DNA of 64,000 nucleotides from Deinandra increscens subsp. villosa (GCA_039602395.1 JBCNJP010000018.1:2108001-2172000); one strand, 5' to 3'. Shown: positions 32,799 through 44,165, counted from the first letter of the stretch. A program made the numbers and translations. Notes: generated by a model from the letters alone, not told the origin.

Positions 32799-35700
32799 AT
32801 GACGCGACGGCAAGCAACCAATTCCGACGGCGATACAAGCAACAACGATGGTGATTCGTTACTCAGTGACCGGGTGGAGGCGCATTCGAAGTCTTTGGAG
32901 ACGATTCAACAGATGATGGCAGCAATGACGTTACAGATGAATCAATTGGTGGCTACAAACAGTAATCGGAGTAATAGAGGCAGTGGTAATGAAGGAGACT
33001 CGTACAATTGTGCTACAAGATTGACGAAAATCGATTTTCCTAAATTTGGTGGTGAAGAACTTGATGATTGGTTATTCAAGGTGGAACAATTTTTCTTGAT
33101 TGATAAGGTGTCTGATGAAACTAAGGTAAGGTTAGCCTCTATTCATTTTGAGAAAAAAGCATTACAATGGTTTCAATCGTTTGTTAAGCAAAGAGATGAT
33201 CAACCAGTGACATGGGATGAATTGTTAAAGGCTTTAAAACTGAGATTTGGCAAAATATATGATGATCCTATGACCGATTTAAAGAATTTGAAACAAGTAG
33301 GTTCTGTTCAAGATTATCATGATGCTTTTGATGTAATCTTGAGTAGGCTGAAATTACCAACAGAATATGCCCTTAGTTGTTTCTTGGCTGGTTTAGAAGA
33401 GAGCATTCAATTGCAAGTGAGAATGTTTTGCCCAAAAAACATTCAAGAGGCTTGTTCCCTAGCCAAGTTACAAGAGGCTGCAATTCATATGACTAGGCCA
33501 AAATATAAGCCTCCTATTTTACCTAGTCCTGCACCTCTAAACACTAAAGCTGTAATTCCTTATACTAAGCCTGTTAGTAAGGAATTTAATAAAAAGTTTG
33601 GAAGTACCAGGAAAACTCTTACACAACAGGAATTAGATGATAAAAGATCTAAGGGGTTGTGTTATTTTTGTGATGAGAAGTACAGTAGAGATCATATTTG
33701 TAAGGGTAAGAAACCACAGTTGTACCACATTGAGGTTGAATACTTAGATGAGGAGTTGGAAGACAATGATAGCATCCAAGATGAAACAGTAGAATGTGCC
33801 CAAATTTCAGTAAATGCCATGGAGGGCAGTGATCTGTATCAGTCAATGAGAGTGACAGGTCATTGTGGTAAAGCTGAAGTACAAATTTTGATGGATACAG
33901 GAAGTTCTCATAACTTCTTGGATTCAAGTTTAGCTAAGCAGTTGGGGTGTAAACTAGTGAAGAAGTCAGCTATGTTAGTAAGAGTGGCCAATGGAAATAC
34001 TTTGATTTGTGATTACATGGTAGAGGGCTTTCAATGGAAAATGCAGGCTTATACATTCAGGGCTGATGTGTATGTAATGCCCTTGGGTGGTTGTGACATG
34101 GTCCTGGGAGTACAATGGTTTACAACATTGGGGTCTATCAAACTGAGTTACAAAGATAGAACCATTGAATTCAAGCTTAAGGGTCAAAAGGTGGTCTTAA
34201 GGGGTCAACAACCAAAGCAGATAACAGGTTTAGGAAAAAATGGTCTTAAGAAGATTCAGCAACAAAGAGGGGAAATGTCTTTAATCCAAGTTATGGCTGT
34301 AGAAGGTGTGCCTACTACTACATCAGTAGTATTACAACATGTGCAACATGAGCCTGTTCAAGCAGAAGAGTTACAGCAAGTGTTAGCAGCTTTCAAAGAT
34401 GTGTTCACTGATTTGAATTCCTTGCCTCCTTTGAGGAATTATTTTGATCACAGAATCCCTTTAAAACAAGGAACTGAGGGTATCAACCTAAGACCATATA
34501 GGTACCCTGGTTTACAGAAGGATGTAATTGAGAAGATGACAAAAGAATTATTGGATCAAGGGGTAATCAGGTACAGTAGCAGTGCTTTTGCATCTCCTGT
34601 TGTTTTGGTTAAGAAGAAAGATGGAAGTTGGAGAATGTGTATTGACTATAGAAAGTTGAATCAAGCCACCATTCCTGACAGATTTCCAATTCCTTTGGTA
34701 GAGGAGTTACTTGATGAATTGTGTGAGACTCTCTATTTTTCTAAACTGGATCTTAAGTCAGGGTATCATCAGATTAGGATGGATCCACAAGATATTCATA
34801 AAACTGCCTTCAAGACTCATTGTGGGCATTATGAGTTTTTAGTCATGCCTTTTGGTTTGACTAATGCTCCTGCTACTTTTCAAGGGCTCATGAACCATAT
34901 TTTTAAAGATCAGTTGAGAAAGTATGTGTTGTTTTTTTTTGATGATATATTGATTTATAGTTCATCCTGGGCAGATCATATGTTGCATTTAAAGGAGGTT
35001 TTCCAATTGTTGAGACAGAACAAATTGGTAGTCAAACAAAGTAAGTGTGACTTTGCTGCTAAAGAGTTGGAATACTTAGGCCATCTAATCAGTGTCAAAG
35101 GGGTGTCCACTGACCCTAGTAAAGTAAAGGCAATACAAGAATGGCATGTCCCAACTACTGTTAAAGCTTTGAGGGGCTTTTTGGGTTTGACTGGCTATTA
35201 CAGACGTTTTGTGAAGGATTATGGCAAACTAGCTAGACCCCTAACTGAATTGACAAAGAAAGATTCCTTTGTATGGTCTAAAGGTGCTGACTTAGCTTTT
35301 TCTGCTCTCAAAGCTGCCATGATAAGTCCACCTGTCTTGGCTTTACCCAACTTTAAAGACCAATTTGAAGTGGAAACTGATGCTTCAGGGGTGGGTATTG
35401 GGGCAGTTCTTATGCAAAAAGGACACCCTATTGCTTTTCTCAGTAAAGCTTTGTCTGACAAAAATTTGATGCTGTCTACCTATGAGAGAGAAATGTTAGC
35501 CATCATCCATGCAGTCCAAAAGTGGCAACACTACTTGGCTAATAATCATTTTATTATAAGAACAGATCAGCAAAGCCTAAAGTACATGTTGGATAGCAGA
35601 ATCTCTACTCCATTTCAACAAAAGTGGATAGCTAAATTGATGGGTTTCAGTTTTGATATTGTGTATAAGCAGGGGGTTACAAACAAAGTGGCTGATGCTC

Positions 35701-37196
35701 TTTCAAGAGTTACTCATGGTGAAATTTTACAAACAATGGCTTCTTCCATTCATTCAGATTTGTGGGCTGCTATAAAAGCTTCTTGGGTTAGTGATGCTGA
35801 TGTTGCCAAGATCATTCAAGATTTGCAAGTGGATCCATCTTCTCATTCCCAGTATGAGTGGTTTCATGATGAACTTCGAAGGAGAGGCAAATTAGTCATT
35901 GGTAATGACTCTACATTGAAGCAGGCTATTTTTACATGGCTACATGATTCTGCCATGGGGGGTCATTCAGGCTCCTTGGTCACTGCAAATAAAGTAGCCT
36001 CCTTGTTTTACTGGCCCAAACTTCGCAAAGATGTAGCCTCTTATGTTAAACATTGCCCAGTGTGTCAACAATGTAAAGCTGAAACAGTGGCCTATCCAGG
36101 CCTGTTACAACCTTTACCCATTCCTACGGGTGTGTGGCAAGATATTTCAATGGACTTTATTGAAGGATTACCTTTATCAGGTAACAAAAATGTCATCTTG
36201 GTGATAGTCGATCGGTTGAGTAAAGGAGCCCACTTCCTGGCTTTAAAGCACCCTTTTACTGCTGTTGATGTGGCCCAGTTATATATGGACCAAGTGTTTA
36301 AACTCCATGGGGCTCCACAATCCATTGTCTCAGATCGGGATAAGATTTTCATTAGTAACTTTTGGCAGCAACTAATGAGTTCTCAAGGCATTAATCTCAA
36401 ACTTTCCAGCTCTTTTCATCCACAAACGGACGGTCAAACGGAGGTTCTAAACAGGTGTTTGGAAGGCTATTTACGTTGTATGTGTTTTGATAAACCTACT
36501 GATTGGGCTAAGTGGCTTCCATTAGCCGAATTCTGGTATAATACCTCGTACCATTCGGCCATTAAAAGCAGCCCTTATGAGGTCATTTACGGTCAGAAGC
36601 CTCCATTACACATTCCTTATTTGCCAGGTGAGAGTTTGAATGATGCTGTGGATCACAGTTTGACTGCACGAGAGGAGGTTATCAAGATCTTACAAGCTAA
36701 CTTGCGCCAAGCTCAGAACCGGATGAAGCAATTGTCCGATAGACATCGCACTGATAGGGAGTTTGAGGTGGGGAGTTGGGTTTATTTGAAGTTGATTCCT
36801 TATCGCCAACAATCAGTAGCTTCTCGGCTTAATCAGAAACTCAGTGCTAAATTCTATGGTCCTTACCCAGTGGTTGCTAGAGTGGGTAAAGTAGCATATA
36901 CTTTACAGCTACCTGACACAGCTGCCATACATCCTACTGTACATGTTTCGATGCTCAAAAAGTATTATGGTCCAATTTCACCTGTTCATTTTACTGTTGG
37001 TGATTCTACACAATCAGGAGTTCGTAAACCTGAATGTGTTTTAGACAAGAAAGTGTCAAAGAGGCATAATCGTTTAGTGGTGCATTGGTTGGTCAAATGG
37101 TTGAATTCACCTCCTGAAGATGCTACGTGGGAGGAAGCTGCTTTAATCATGGCTTGGTTTCCCAATTTTGAGCCTTGGGGTCAAGTCTCTGCTTAA
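32799..37196 (+). CDS. Chromovirus gag-pol polyprotein, 1465 residues, intact
   Basis: The start ATG lies 48 bases after the primer site. Gag occupies roughly residues 1-300 (WLFKVEQFFLIDKVSDETKV) and ends in a knuckle CYFCDEKYSRDHIC (about 287-300). The protease active site is LMDTGSSHNF (about 364). RT has CIDYRKLNQ (about 617), LVMPFGLTNAPATFQ and the catalytic FFDDILIYSS (about 713). RNase H has VETDASGVGIGAVL (about 857). The integrase has the HHCC finger (HDSAMGGHSG...CPVCQQC, about 1048-1093) and the D,D,E core (SMDFIEGLP, IVSDRDKIF, TEVLNRCLEGYL). The C-terminus is a chromodomain (ECVLDKK...WEEA, about 1411-1446), which in this clade is thought to guide insertion to particular chromatin. 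The stop TAA overlaps the polypurine tract, leaving only 11 bases before the 3' LTR. Confidence 0.97.
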   Translation: MTRRQATNSDGDTSNNDGDSLLSDRVEAHSKSLETIQQMMAAMTLQMNQLVATNSNRSNRGSGNEGDSYNCATRLTKIDFPKFGGEELDDWLFKVEQFFLIDKVSDETKVRLASIHFEKKALQWFQSFVKQRDDQPVTWDELLKALKLRFGKIYDDPMTDLKNLKQVGSVQDYHDAFDVILSRLKLPTEYALSCFLAGLEESIQLQVRMFCPKNIQEACSLAKLQEAAIHMTRPKYKPPILPSPAPLNTKAVIPYTKPVSKEFNKKFGSTRKTLTQQELDDKRSKGLCYFCDEKYSRDHICKGKKPQLYHIEVEYLDEELEDNDSIQDETVECAQISVNAMEGSDLYQSMRVTGHCGKAEVQILMDTGSSHNFLDSSLAKQLGCKLVKKSAMLVRVANGNTLICDYMVEGFQWKMQAYTFRADVYVMPLGGCDMVLGVQWFTTLGSIKLSYKDRTIEFKLKGQKVVLRGQQPKQITGLGKNGLKKIQQQRGEMSLIQVMAVEGVPTTTSVVLQHVQHEPVQAEELQQVLAAFKDVFTDLNSLPPLRNYFDHRIPLKQGTEGINLRPYRYPGLQKDVIEKMTKELLDQGVIRYSSSAFASPVVLVKKKDGSWRMCIDYRKLNQATIPDRFPIPLVEELLDELCETLYFSKLDLKSGYHQIRMDPQDIHKTAFKTHCGHYEFLVMPFGLTNAPATFQGLMNHIFKDQLRKYVLFFFDDILIYSSSWADHMLHLKEVFQLLRQNKLVVKQSKCDFAAKELEYLGHLISVKGVSTDPSKVKAIQEWHVPTTVKALRGFLGLTGYYRRFVKDYGKLARPLTELTKKDSFVWSKGADLAFSALKAAMISPPVLALPNFKDQFEVETDASGVGIGAVLMQKGHPIAFLSKALSDKNLMLSTYEREMLAIIHAVQKWQHYLANNHFIIRTDQQSLKYMLDSRISTPFQQKWIAKLMGFSFDIVYKQGVTNKVADALSRVTHGEILQTMASSIHSDLWAAIKASWVSDADVAKIIQDLQVDPSSHSQYEWFHDELRRRGKLVIGNDSTLKQAIFTWLHDSAMGGHSGSLVTANKVASLFYWPKLRKDVASYVKHCPVCQQCKAETVAYPGLLQPLPIPTGVWQDISMDFIEGLPLSGNKNVILVIVDRLSKGAHFLALKHPFTAVDVAQLYMDQVFKLHGAPQSIVSDRDKIFISNFWQQLMSSQGINLKLSSSFHPQTDGQTEVLNRCLEGYLRCMCFDKPTDWAKWLPLAEFWYNTSYHSAIKSSPYEVIYGQKPPLHIPYLPGESLNDAVDHSLTAREEVIKILQANLRQAQNRMKQLSDRHRTDREFEVGSWVYLKLIPYRQQSVASRLNQKLSAKFYGPYPVVARVGKVAYTLQLPDTAAIHPTVHVSMLKKYYGPISPVHFTVGDSTQSGVRKPECVLDKKVSKRHNRLVVHWLVKWLNSPPEDATWEEAALIMAWFPNFEPWGQVSA

Positions 37197-37207
37197 GGAG
37201 AGGGTAT

Positions 37208-37474
37208 TGTTACGAAATAATGTACAGGGGTCAAATCTGTCATTTTAGAAAGATGAGGGGTCAATGTGTCAATCAGTTGTGTATATAGAAGAGTCTGTAA
37301 CGAACTAAACGGCATTCGATTCTTGTTATCAATAAACTGATTTTCCCTCCCAATTTGATTGATTCTTTCAATCGTTAGCTGTATTTCGAGATTGATTCTG
37401 CTCATTCAATCTCCAATCGCTAACACAACTCATCCATCGATAGATCTTGAGTTGAAAATCCCTAATTCGCATCA
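37208..37474 (+). repeat. 3' LTR of the chromovirus
   Basis: Same 267-bp sequence as the 5' LTR apart from one base. The purine-rich AAGGAGAGGGTAT lies directly upstream. Confidence 0.97.
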
Positions 37475-37479
37475 GAATG

Positions 37480-37596
37480 GAGATATAAGAGAGCCAACAG
37501 AAGCGTAAAACTTGCACCATGTACATCCGTACCTGAAATCATCACTGAAGTTTACCTATGATTATACAAAGGTTGCAACAAACATCAAAAGTAAAC

Positions 37597-37654
<58 letters not shown>

Positions 37655-37809
37655 TAGGTTCAAATGAGAACTTTTTCTTTTGAGAACTTTTGAGAACCAA
37701 TTTGGGCCACTAATTTTCAAGGGGGGAGCATTCAAATTCATGGGGGGTTTTTCCATATATATAAACTAGTGGCTAAGATTAGTTCTTTTTAGTTCTCAAA
37801 TGATCATCT

Positions 37810-37852
<43 letters not shown>

Positions 37853-38697
37853 ATTTCAGTTCAGCAATAGAAACAACTACTTAACCCGTAATATCCCAAC
37901 AATAGAAATTACTAAAAACAATGCAACGATACTCTTGAAACACCCATTCATAATTTCCTTTTGTCTAATCAGCTAAATACTCTAAAGGTTCCCTAAAAGG
38001 ATGGAACAATAACCAAACAGTATAGGCCTCCTTCAACCATGAGGAATATCTAGGCCAATATTTATTACAGGCCTATGCTTTTTTGACTTTGAGGGGCTTA
38101 GAAAGGCACCCTTGTCAATTTGCAAGATTCTCATATAACTAATAATCAGAAATTTAAACAGACACTACAAAAACATATGGAATTCAAGAAATAGTATACC
38201 ACACAACAATACTCAATACAAAGGAATAAGTGAACACACAAAACAGTTAATTATAAACCTCTGGGTGTTCTGTCCAAATTTTGACCCTCAAATTCCAATG
38301 AAGCAGTAGCACATGCCTTTGATCCTGCGAAAAAAGTTGAAGATGAGAATGAGGTAATCCAGATTTTGACCCTCAAATTGCAATGACCAATTTCAAATCA
38401 TCCGTCTTTCAAATTAGTAATATCTATATAATTAAATAGTTAATTACAATAATCCTTGATTACGATTTAAATCTTTAAATCATTCATTAGGGAAATTTAT
38501 ATCCTTCGGTTTTTTGGTTACACTATAGTTGGCAGGGTTTGTTTGTTTTATCTAGGTGTAGATAACCAACAACAACCACCCCCAAAGCAAACGAACAGCC
38601 AAAGAAACTCCTCCCTGCAACAACCACAAAGAAACATAGACACCATTGCCGTATCAACGTAGCGTTTCTGTATTCCGTCAGGAAAGACGGTGTATAT
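37480..38697. other. Non-coding DNA with exon-like scraps and TA repeats
   Basis: Between the two young elements lies AT-rich DNA with (TA)n tracts around 37598-37650 and 37813-37848 and a MITE copy. On the minus strand, splice-like TTTCGCAG followed by GATCAAAGGCATGTGC (near 38325) and TTGTTGCAG (near 38615) might border captured exons, but no protein family could be recognised. Confidence 0.45.
37651..37812 (+). mobile_element. Third copy of the (TA)n-associated MITE
   Basis: The sequence from GGGTTAGGTTCAAATGAG to ATGATCATCTCCC matches copy 1 at 26275-26453, including its 17-base start insertion, but lacks 17 bases (CCCAATTAGTTCTCAA-like) near the end. TA repeats flank both sides. Confidence 0.82.
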
Positions 38698-38981
38698 TGA
38701 TAATTTTTTCTAATGGTAATCAAGAACAATATGACTGCAAGGTTTGTGAGTTTATTTCATAGCAATTGTGAACTACACACATACGGCAGAGAGAGGCTTT
38801 ATATATAGCCTTTCACAAGAAGTTAAAACATAAAAGCAAAATACTAGGTCTAGCCTAACAACCTTGACTAGACTTATTCAACATATTCTAACGTAAACAA
38901 GAAGAAAAAACACACGTGCCCACAATCCTTAAAACAATCACGTGCATGCAAGCACTCATGAGAGAGAATCAAATCTCAACA
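38698..38981 (-). repeat. 3' LTR of copia-B
   Basis: Plus-strand ends are TGATAATTTT and CTCAACA. On the minus strand it follows the polypurine tract AAGGGGCGG. It contains the palindromic TATA region GGCTTTATATATAGCC. Confidence 0.95.
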
Positions 38982-41900
38982 CCGCCCCTTGATTCGAACT
39001 CCTTCACTCCAAGCTGATATCTGAAATAGACAAACTTTTCTCGAGCTAGAGCTTTTGTTAACATGTCAGCGATCTGAACTTCAGTCTTGCATGGAATCAA
39101 CATCACCTGCCTTTGATTTACCAGTTCTCGTATGAAGTGATATTTCAGCTCAACATGTTTTACTTTGTCATGCTGCCCAGGATTCTTTGATAGATCTATA
39201 GTTGAGCGATTGTCACAAAATATCACTGTTGGTTCATGTTGTTTCTGACCAATGTCTTCAAGCACTCTTCTAATCCATAGTGCCTGAGTTCCGGCTGCTG
39301 TAGCGGATATATATTCCGCTTCTGTACTTGATAGAGCTACTGTACTTTGCTTCTTTGAACTCCATGTTACAGCTCCTGACCCCAATGTAAACACATTTGC
39401 TGATGTGCTTTTTCTATCATCAATGCACCCAGCCCAATCACTATCTGTGTACCCACATAGCTTGACATTATTAGTTCTTGCATACCATATACCAAAATCA
39501 GTTGTACCTCCAACATATTGTAGAATTCGTTTAGCTGCACCAAGATGAATCTTAGAAGGTTGTTGCATATATCTAGACATCATACCCACAGAGAACGCTA
39601 AGTCTGGCCTGGTATGAGTTAAATAACGCAAACCACCAATCAAGCTTCTGTACTTTTCTGCATTAACTTTATCTGCACCATCTTCCAGTTGTAACTTGTC
39701 ATTTGTATTCATTGGAGTGAGCTCGGTTTTGCTACTTTGAAGCCCAAATTTTTTAAGTAGGTTCCGAGCATATTTTCCTTGAGACAAGAAAATCCCATCT
39801 CTGGTTTGTCTTACCTCCAGACCCAAGTAATATCTAAAGAGACCCAGGTCAGTCATTTCAAACTGATCCTTCATCCCTCTTTTGAATTCTTCAATCAATT
39901 GTGTACAAGAACTGGTACATATGATGTCATCTACATACATGCAGACGATGATAATATCTTGTCCTTTATTTTTAACATAAAGTGTGGGTTCACTGCTTCT
40001 GCTATACCCATGTTGAACAAAATAGTCATCAATCTTGGAGTACCAAGCCCTGGGTGCTTGTTTTAAGCCATACAAGGCTTTGTTGAGTCTGTAAACGTGA
40101 TCCTCCTTGCCTTGAATTACAAAACCTTCAGGTTGTTGCACATAAATCTCCTCATCAAGATTACCATTTAGGAAGGCTGACTTAACATCTAATTGTTGAA
40201 CAGACCATCCAAGTTGAGCTGCAATGGCAATAACCATGCGAATGGTGTCAAATCTGGCCACTGGGGCAAATGTTTCTTGATAATCAATGCCTTTTTGCTG
40301 TGAATACCCCTTAGCCACGAGACGAGCTTTGTACTTCAGAAGTTCTCCTTCAGGTCCCAACTTAGTTTTATACAACCATTTCAGCCCAACAACATTCTTG
40401 TCTGAGGGAAGAGTAGTGAGTTGCCAAGTATTGTTGGCTTCAATGGATCTGAGTTCTTTCTGCATAGCCTCTTGCCATTCGACCTTTGACGCTGCCTCCT
40501 TGAAGGTGAGTGGGTCTGAGACACTCAATGCAAATTGACAACTTGAGAGATGAAGTTCATCATCTGATAGACCTTCCCCCGTTTGATAATCGCGAAGCCA
40601 AGATGGAGGTTTAGTGGGACGTCTGGAGGGTCCCGCTATAGAAGAATGTGGCGGTGAAGAATTAGGTGGCAAGGGTGAAGTATATGATGGAGGTGAATTA
40701 TGTGGAGCGATATCAGTGGGTGATGTACTATGAGGATTGAGAGGTGATGTTGGGGTTATAGGTGAATTATTGGGTTCTGTATCATGTGTGGTTGGGGAGT
40801 TGTCACCATCAACAGGAAAAGGAAATGGGTCAAGGAAAAAAGTAGGTTCTTTTTCCTGATTTTCTGTCCATTCCCACTTTATGTCTTCACAAAAAGTAAC
40901 ATGCTTTTTTAAAGTGAATTTCTTTGAAGTAGGGTCATAAAGTCTATACCCAGAGCATTGGTTTGAGTAACCAATAAAAATGCACTTGTCAACTCTATTA
41001 TCAAGTTTCTTTCTTTCATGTTCAAAAATTAAGTCGTATGCCACACACCCAAACACTTTAAGATTATGTACAGTGGGCTTTCTGTTTACCAGGCTTGAAA
41101 AGGAGTTTGGTTTTGTACAGCCTTAGTGGATGCTCTATTCAATAAGTATACTGCAGTGGCAACACTTTCAGCCCAGAAATAACTTGGTAACTCTTTCTCT
41201 TTCAGCATACTTCTGGCCATGCCCATGATGGTTCTATTTTTTCGTTCCACCACTCCATTATGTTCAGGAGTGTATGGAATTGTGAGCTCCCTTTGAAGTC
41301 CTTGTGACTCACAGAAGTTGAGGAAGTCATTAGAACAAAATTCCCCACCTCTGTCAGTCCTAAGAACCTTAATAGAGCATTCACTCTCCTTTTCAACCAT
41401 AGTTTTGAACAGCTTAAATTTATCAAAGGTTTCCGATTTATTAGTGAGAAAGAAAACCCAACTCATACGTGAAAAATCATCAATGAGGAGAAAATAGTAT
41501 CTGCTGCCTCCTAAACTTGGAACTTGCATGGGACCACATAGGTCAGCATGAACAAGTTCCAGTTTCTTGGTAGCTCTCTATGATTTTGATTGAAAAGGAA
41601 GCTTAGTTTGTTTTCCAAATACACAACTTTCACATGTAAGGCTAGGTTGTATATTTGGTAAACCATGCACTAATTTTTTATCACTGATATGCTTTAAACC
41701 TTTTGAATGAAAGTGACCATACCTCATATGCCATAGCTGAGAAGTCATGTCAGCAGCCGAAGTGAAACAACATCCTTCGGTTTTAGTTGCATCAAACAGA
41801 ATCATGTTGTTGTTTGATACAGGTATGGTTATGATGACCTTCTTTGTGGCTTTGTGTCTGATAGTGCATTCTCCATCATAAAACAGAAGGGAGTAACCTT

Positions 41901-43147
41901 TCTTCATCAGTTGACCCACGCTTAGCAGATTATACTCCAGTTTTGGAGCAAAATAGACATCATCCAAGAGCCTTGAGTTATTTGTTCCCAACTGAATTTT
42001 TACAGTTCCTTTGCCTTTGACTTCCAGTTTCTTCTTGTCTCCCAGATTTACGTCAAGTTTGAACTCTTCATCAAGGTGAGTGAAACTATTTTTTATACCT
42101 GTCATGTGATTAGAACAGCCAGAATCTAGAAACCAAATACAATTGTTGTTTTGTGAGTCATTTGCCATAAGTAAAAAATGTTGATTGGTTAAAGGTTTGT
42201 TCTGATCTGGGATCTGGGCCATGAATAAGTGTTGTTCTTGTGATTCTGCATCATCCTTGTTTGCTTCTGTAACAACATTCGCCTGTTGTTGTGCTTCGTT
42301 ATTGTACCAGCATTCATTTTTTGTGTGTCCCAGCTTATTGCACACATAGCATTGAGGAACTTTGCTTTTATCAAACATGCGACCTCGTCCTCTTCCTCGG
42401 AATGCATATGTGCCACGTCCACGGCCCCTTTGATTTCCTGACTGCATCTGCCTGGGTGAGTTATGAAAGGTTTGAAGTGCCTTTTCTTCTGTTTTGTTAT
42501 CTTTCTCAACTGGTGCCATGTTTTCACCAAACCTTTCTGATTTTCGGGTAAGCATACGAGCTTCCTGGGATTGCAAAGATCCCATTAAAGTAACCGGTGA
42601 TAGGGTAGCAAGATCAAAGGCTACTTCAATGGAGGGAACAATGTGATCATATTTTTCAGTGAGGCTGCGGAGTACTTTCTCAACAATGGTTTGATCTGAG
42701 ATGGTGTCTCCATATGCACGTTGTTGGCTAACTATAGCCATCACTCTTGAGAAATAGTCACCAACAAGTTCATTTTCACGCATGAACAGATTTTCAAAGT
42801 CCCTTCTTAGACCTTGTAGTTTGACAGCCTTGACTTTTGTGTCTCCTTGATATTCCAGCTTCAGTATATCCCAGGTTTCTTTAGCTGTTGACGCACCTGC
42901 AATGCGTGAGAATAGGTCATCGTGTACCGCCTGTTGTATGAGAGACATGGCATGAGCATCTTTCTTTTGAGCAGCCTTGATAAGTTGTTGATCAGTTTCT
43001 GTTGGCCCTCCAGTTTCCACAAATTCCCATAGACCACGAGCACGAAGTATTGTTTTCATTCGTATGGCCCAGTATTCATACCCGCTACCTTTGAAGATGG
43101 GAATTTGTGTGGAGACTGTTGGAACTGAGTTATTTGTGTCAGCCATG
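38969..43147 (-). pseudogene. copia-B gag-pol polyprotein with one stop and one frameshift
   Basis: The likely start is MADTNNSVPTVSTQIPIF at 43147. Gag carries the UBN2-like region (AKETWDILKLEYQGDTKVK) and the knuckle CYVCNKLGHTKNEC. The protease has WFLDSGCSNHMTG, and gag-pre-integrase has LWHMRYGHFHSKGL. A TAG just after PFQSKS (near 41579) interrupts the frame. The integrase follows with HADLCGPMQVPSLGG, VLRTDRGGEF and YTPEHNGVVERKNRT. A missing G after TPFQAW (near 41087) shifts the frame. RT has KSAFLNGNLDEEIY and the catalytic YVDDIICTS. RNase H has GYTDSDWAGCIDDRKSTS and STEAEYISATAAG. All catalytic motifs are kept, so the protein is only two changes from open. Confidence 0.95.
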
Positions 43148-43161
43148 AGAGCAAGAACCAA

Positions 43162-43173
43162 GCTCTGATACCA
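43162..43173 (-). other. Primer binding site of copia-B
   Basis: The minus strand reads TGGTATCAGAGC one base after the LTR end, matching initiator tRNA-Met. Confidence 0.93.
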
Positions 43174-43174
43174 C

Positions 43175-43458
43175 TGATAATTTTTTCTAATGGTAATCAA
43201 GAACAATATGACTGCAAGGTTTGTGAGTTTATTTCATAACAATTGTGAACTACACACATACGGCAGAGAGAGGCTTTATATATAGCCTTTCACAAGAAGT
43301 TAAAACAGAAAAGCAAAATACTAGGTCTAGCCTAACAACCTTGACTAGACTTATTCAACATATTCTAACGTAAACAAGAAGAAAAAACACACGTGCCCAC
43401 AATCCTTAAAACAGTCACGTGCATGCAAGCACTCATGAGAGAGAATCAAATCTCAACA
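43175..43458 (-). repeat. 5' LTR of copia-B
   Basis: 284 bp, three differences from the copy at 38698-38981. Confidence 0.95.
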
Positions 43459-43667
43459 TATATATCGTCGCCGTCTTCAAAAACGGAGAAGCAAGCTTAT
43501 GTCTTCGAATTTAACCGGTGGAGAGCGGTGGAGTTCTGAAGAGGCAAGAGATGAATATGAAACCACATAATCCATTAATTAACCAATTTCAACATCACGC
43601 AACCTCATAATCCATACAACGCTATTCTCATACGAAACTCGATATAAACCGAGAAACAGAAGCTTAC

Positions 43668-43740
43668 TGCTATCACTGATCAGAAGGAGCTTAATAAGGT
43701 AATCATAATCTACTTGTGCCCTAGCCGGTGGAGCTGCCAT
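43668..43740 (-). pseudogene. Rab8/RabE small GTPase, first exon only
   Basis: The minus strand reads [20 protein letters not shown] followed by ISDS from ATG 43740, then a phase-1 donor (A|GTAAGC, 43667-43666). This is the N-terminus of plant Rab8/RabE GTPases, which control vesicle traffic to the plasma membrane; the family reads IGDSGVGKS, with an intron placed inside this P-loop. Here the first Gly of the P-loop is Ser. No second exon was found on either side of the copia-B insertion, so this is a fragment. It lies on the same strand as the SOD fragment, 11.5 kb away (about 1.8 kb once both young retrotransposons are removed). Confidence 0.8.
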
Positions 43741-44104
43741 CGTATAATTAAATGGAAATTAAAGAAAAAGCCCTCAAAATTGACTGTGCACATACTTAGA
43801 TCTATTGAACAATCAAACCCAACAAATTCACAAAATGGGAACAAAATTTCAATCAATGAATAAGCATAGAGTATTAGAAGGATACAACTCAGATAACCGA
43901 TGAGAGAGATCCAGTGTTAAGGATGTGTACAGCTCAGATTATAAGCTTGACTTTAATGGTTAATAGCTAAGGTTGAAGAAGATGATCCATGTTTGTTGGT
44001 GCTTCTTTGCGAGCGATATGGATGGGGGAGAAGAACACGAACAAATCAGCTGACACGTCTAAAAGCAGATAAGATTTAAGGCAGGGAAAAAAAAGGGAAC
44101 CGGA

Positions 44105-44165
44105 TTTAATGGGGATCGAACCCGGGGTAATATCATGTAGGACCAGAGCACGAACCAACTGAACA
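44105..44165 (-). other. tRNA-like sequence (box A and box B)
   Basis: On the minus strand CAGTTGGTTCGTGCTCTGG (box-A-like, as in many tRNAs) is followed by CCGGGTTCGATCCCC (box-B-like). It is a tRNA or SINE relic; the acceptor stem was not confirmed. Confidence 0.5.

Larger units (their letters stand above)
32471..37474 (+). mobile_element. Intact Ty3/gypsy chromovirus, 5.0 kb
   Basis: Two 267-bp LTRs (32471-32737, 37208-37474), GAATG on both sides (32466-32470, 37475-37479), a primer binding site, one uninterrupted polyprotein and a polypurine tract. The LTRs differ at a single position by eye (A against C in GGTCAAATCTGT[A/C]ATTT). With a grass-derived rate of 1.3e-8 per site per year this is on the order of 0.15 million years. 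Short LTRs and a C-terminal chromodomain suggest the Reina group. All visible parts needed for autonomous transposition are present. Confidence 0.97.
38698..43458 (-). mobile_element. Nearly intact Ty1/copia element (copia-B), 4.76 kb
   Basis: Two 284-bp LTRs (38698-38981, 43175-43458), TATAT on both sides (38693-38697, 43459-43463), a primer site, a polypurine tract and a full gag-pol in copia order. The LTRs differ at three positions by eye (about 1.1%), so the insertion is young, perhaps 0.4 million years at 1.3e-8 per site per year. One stop codon and one frameshift interrupt the polyprotein. Confidence 0.95.
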
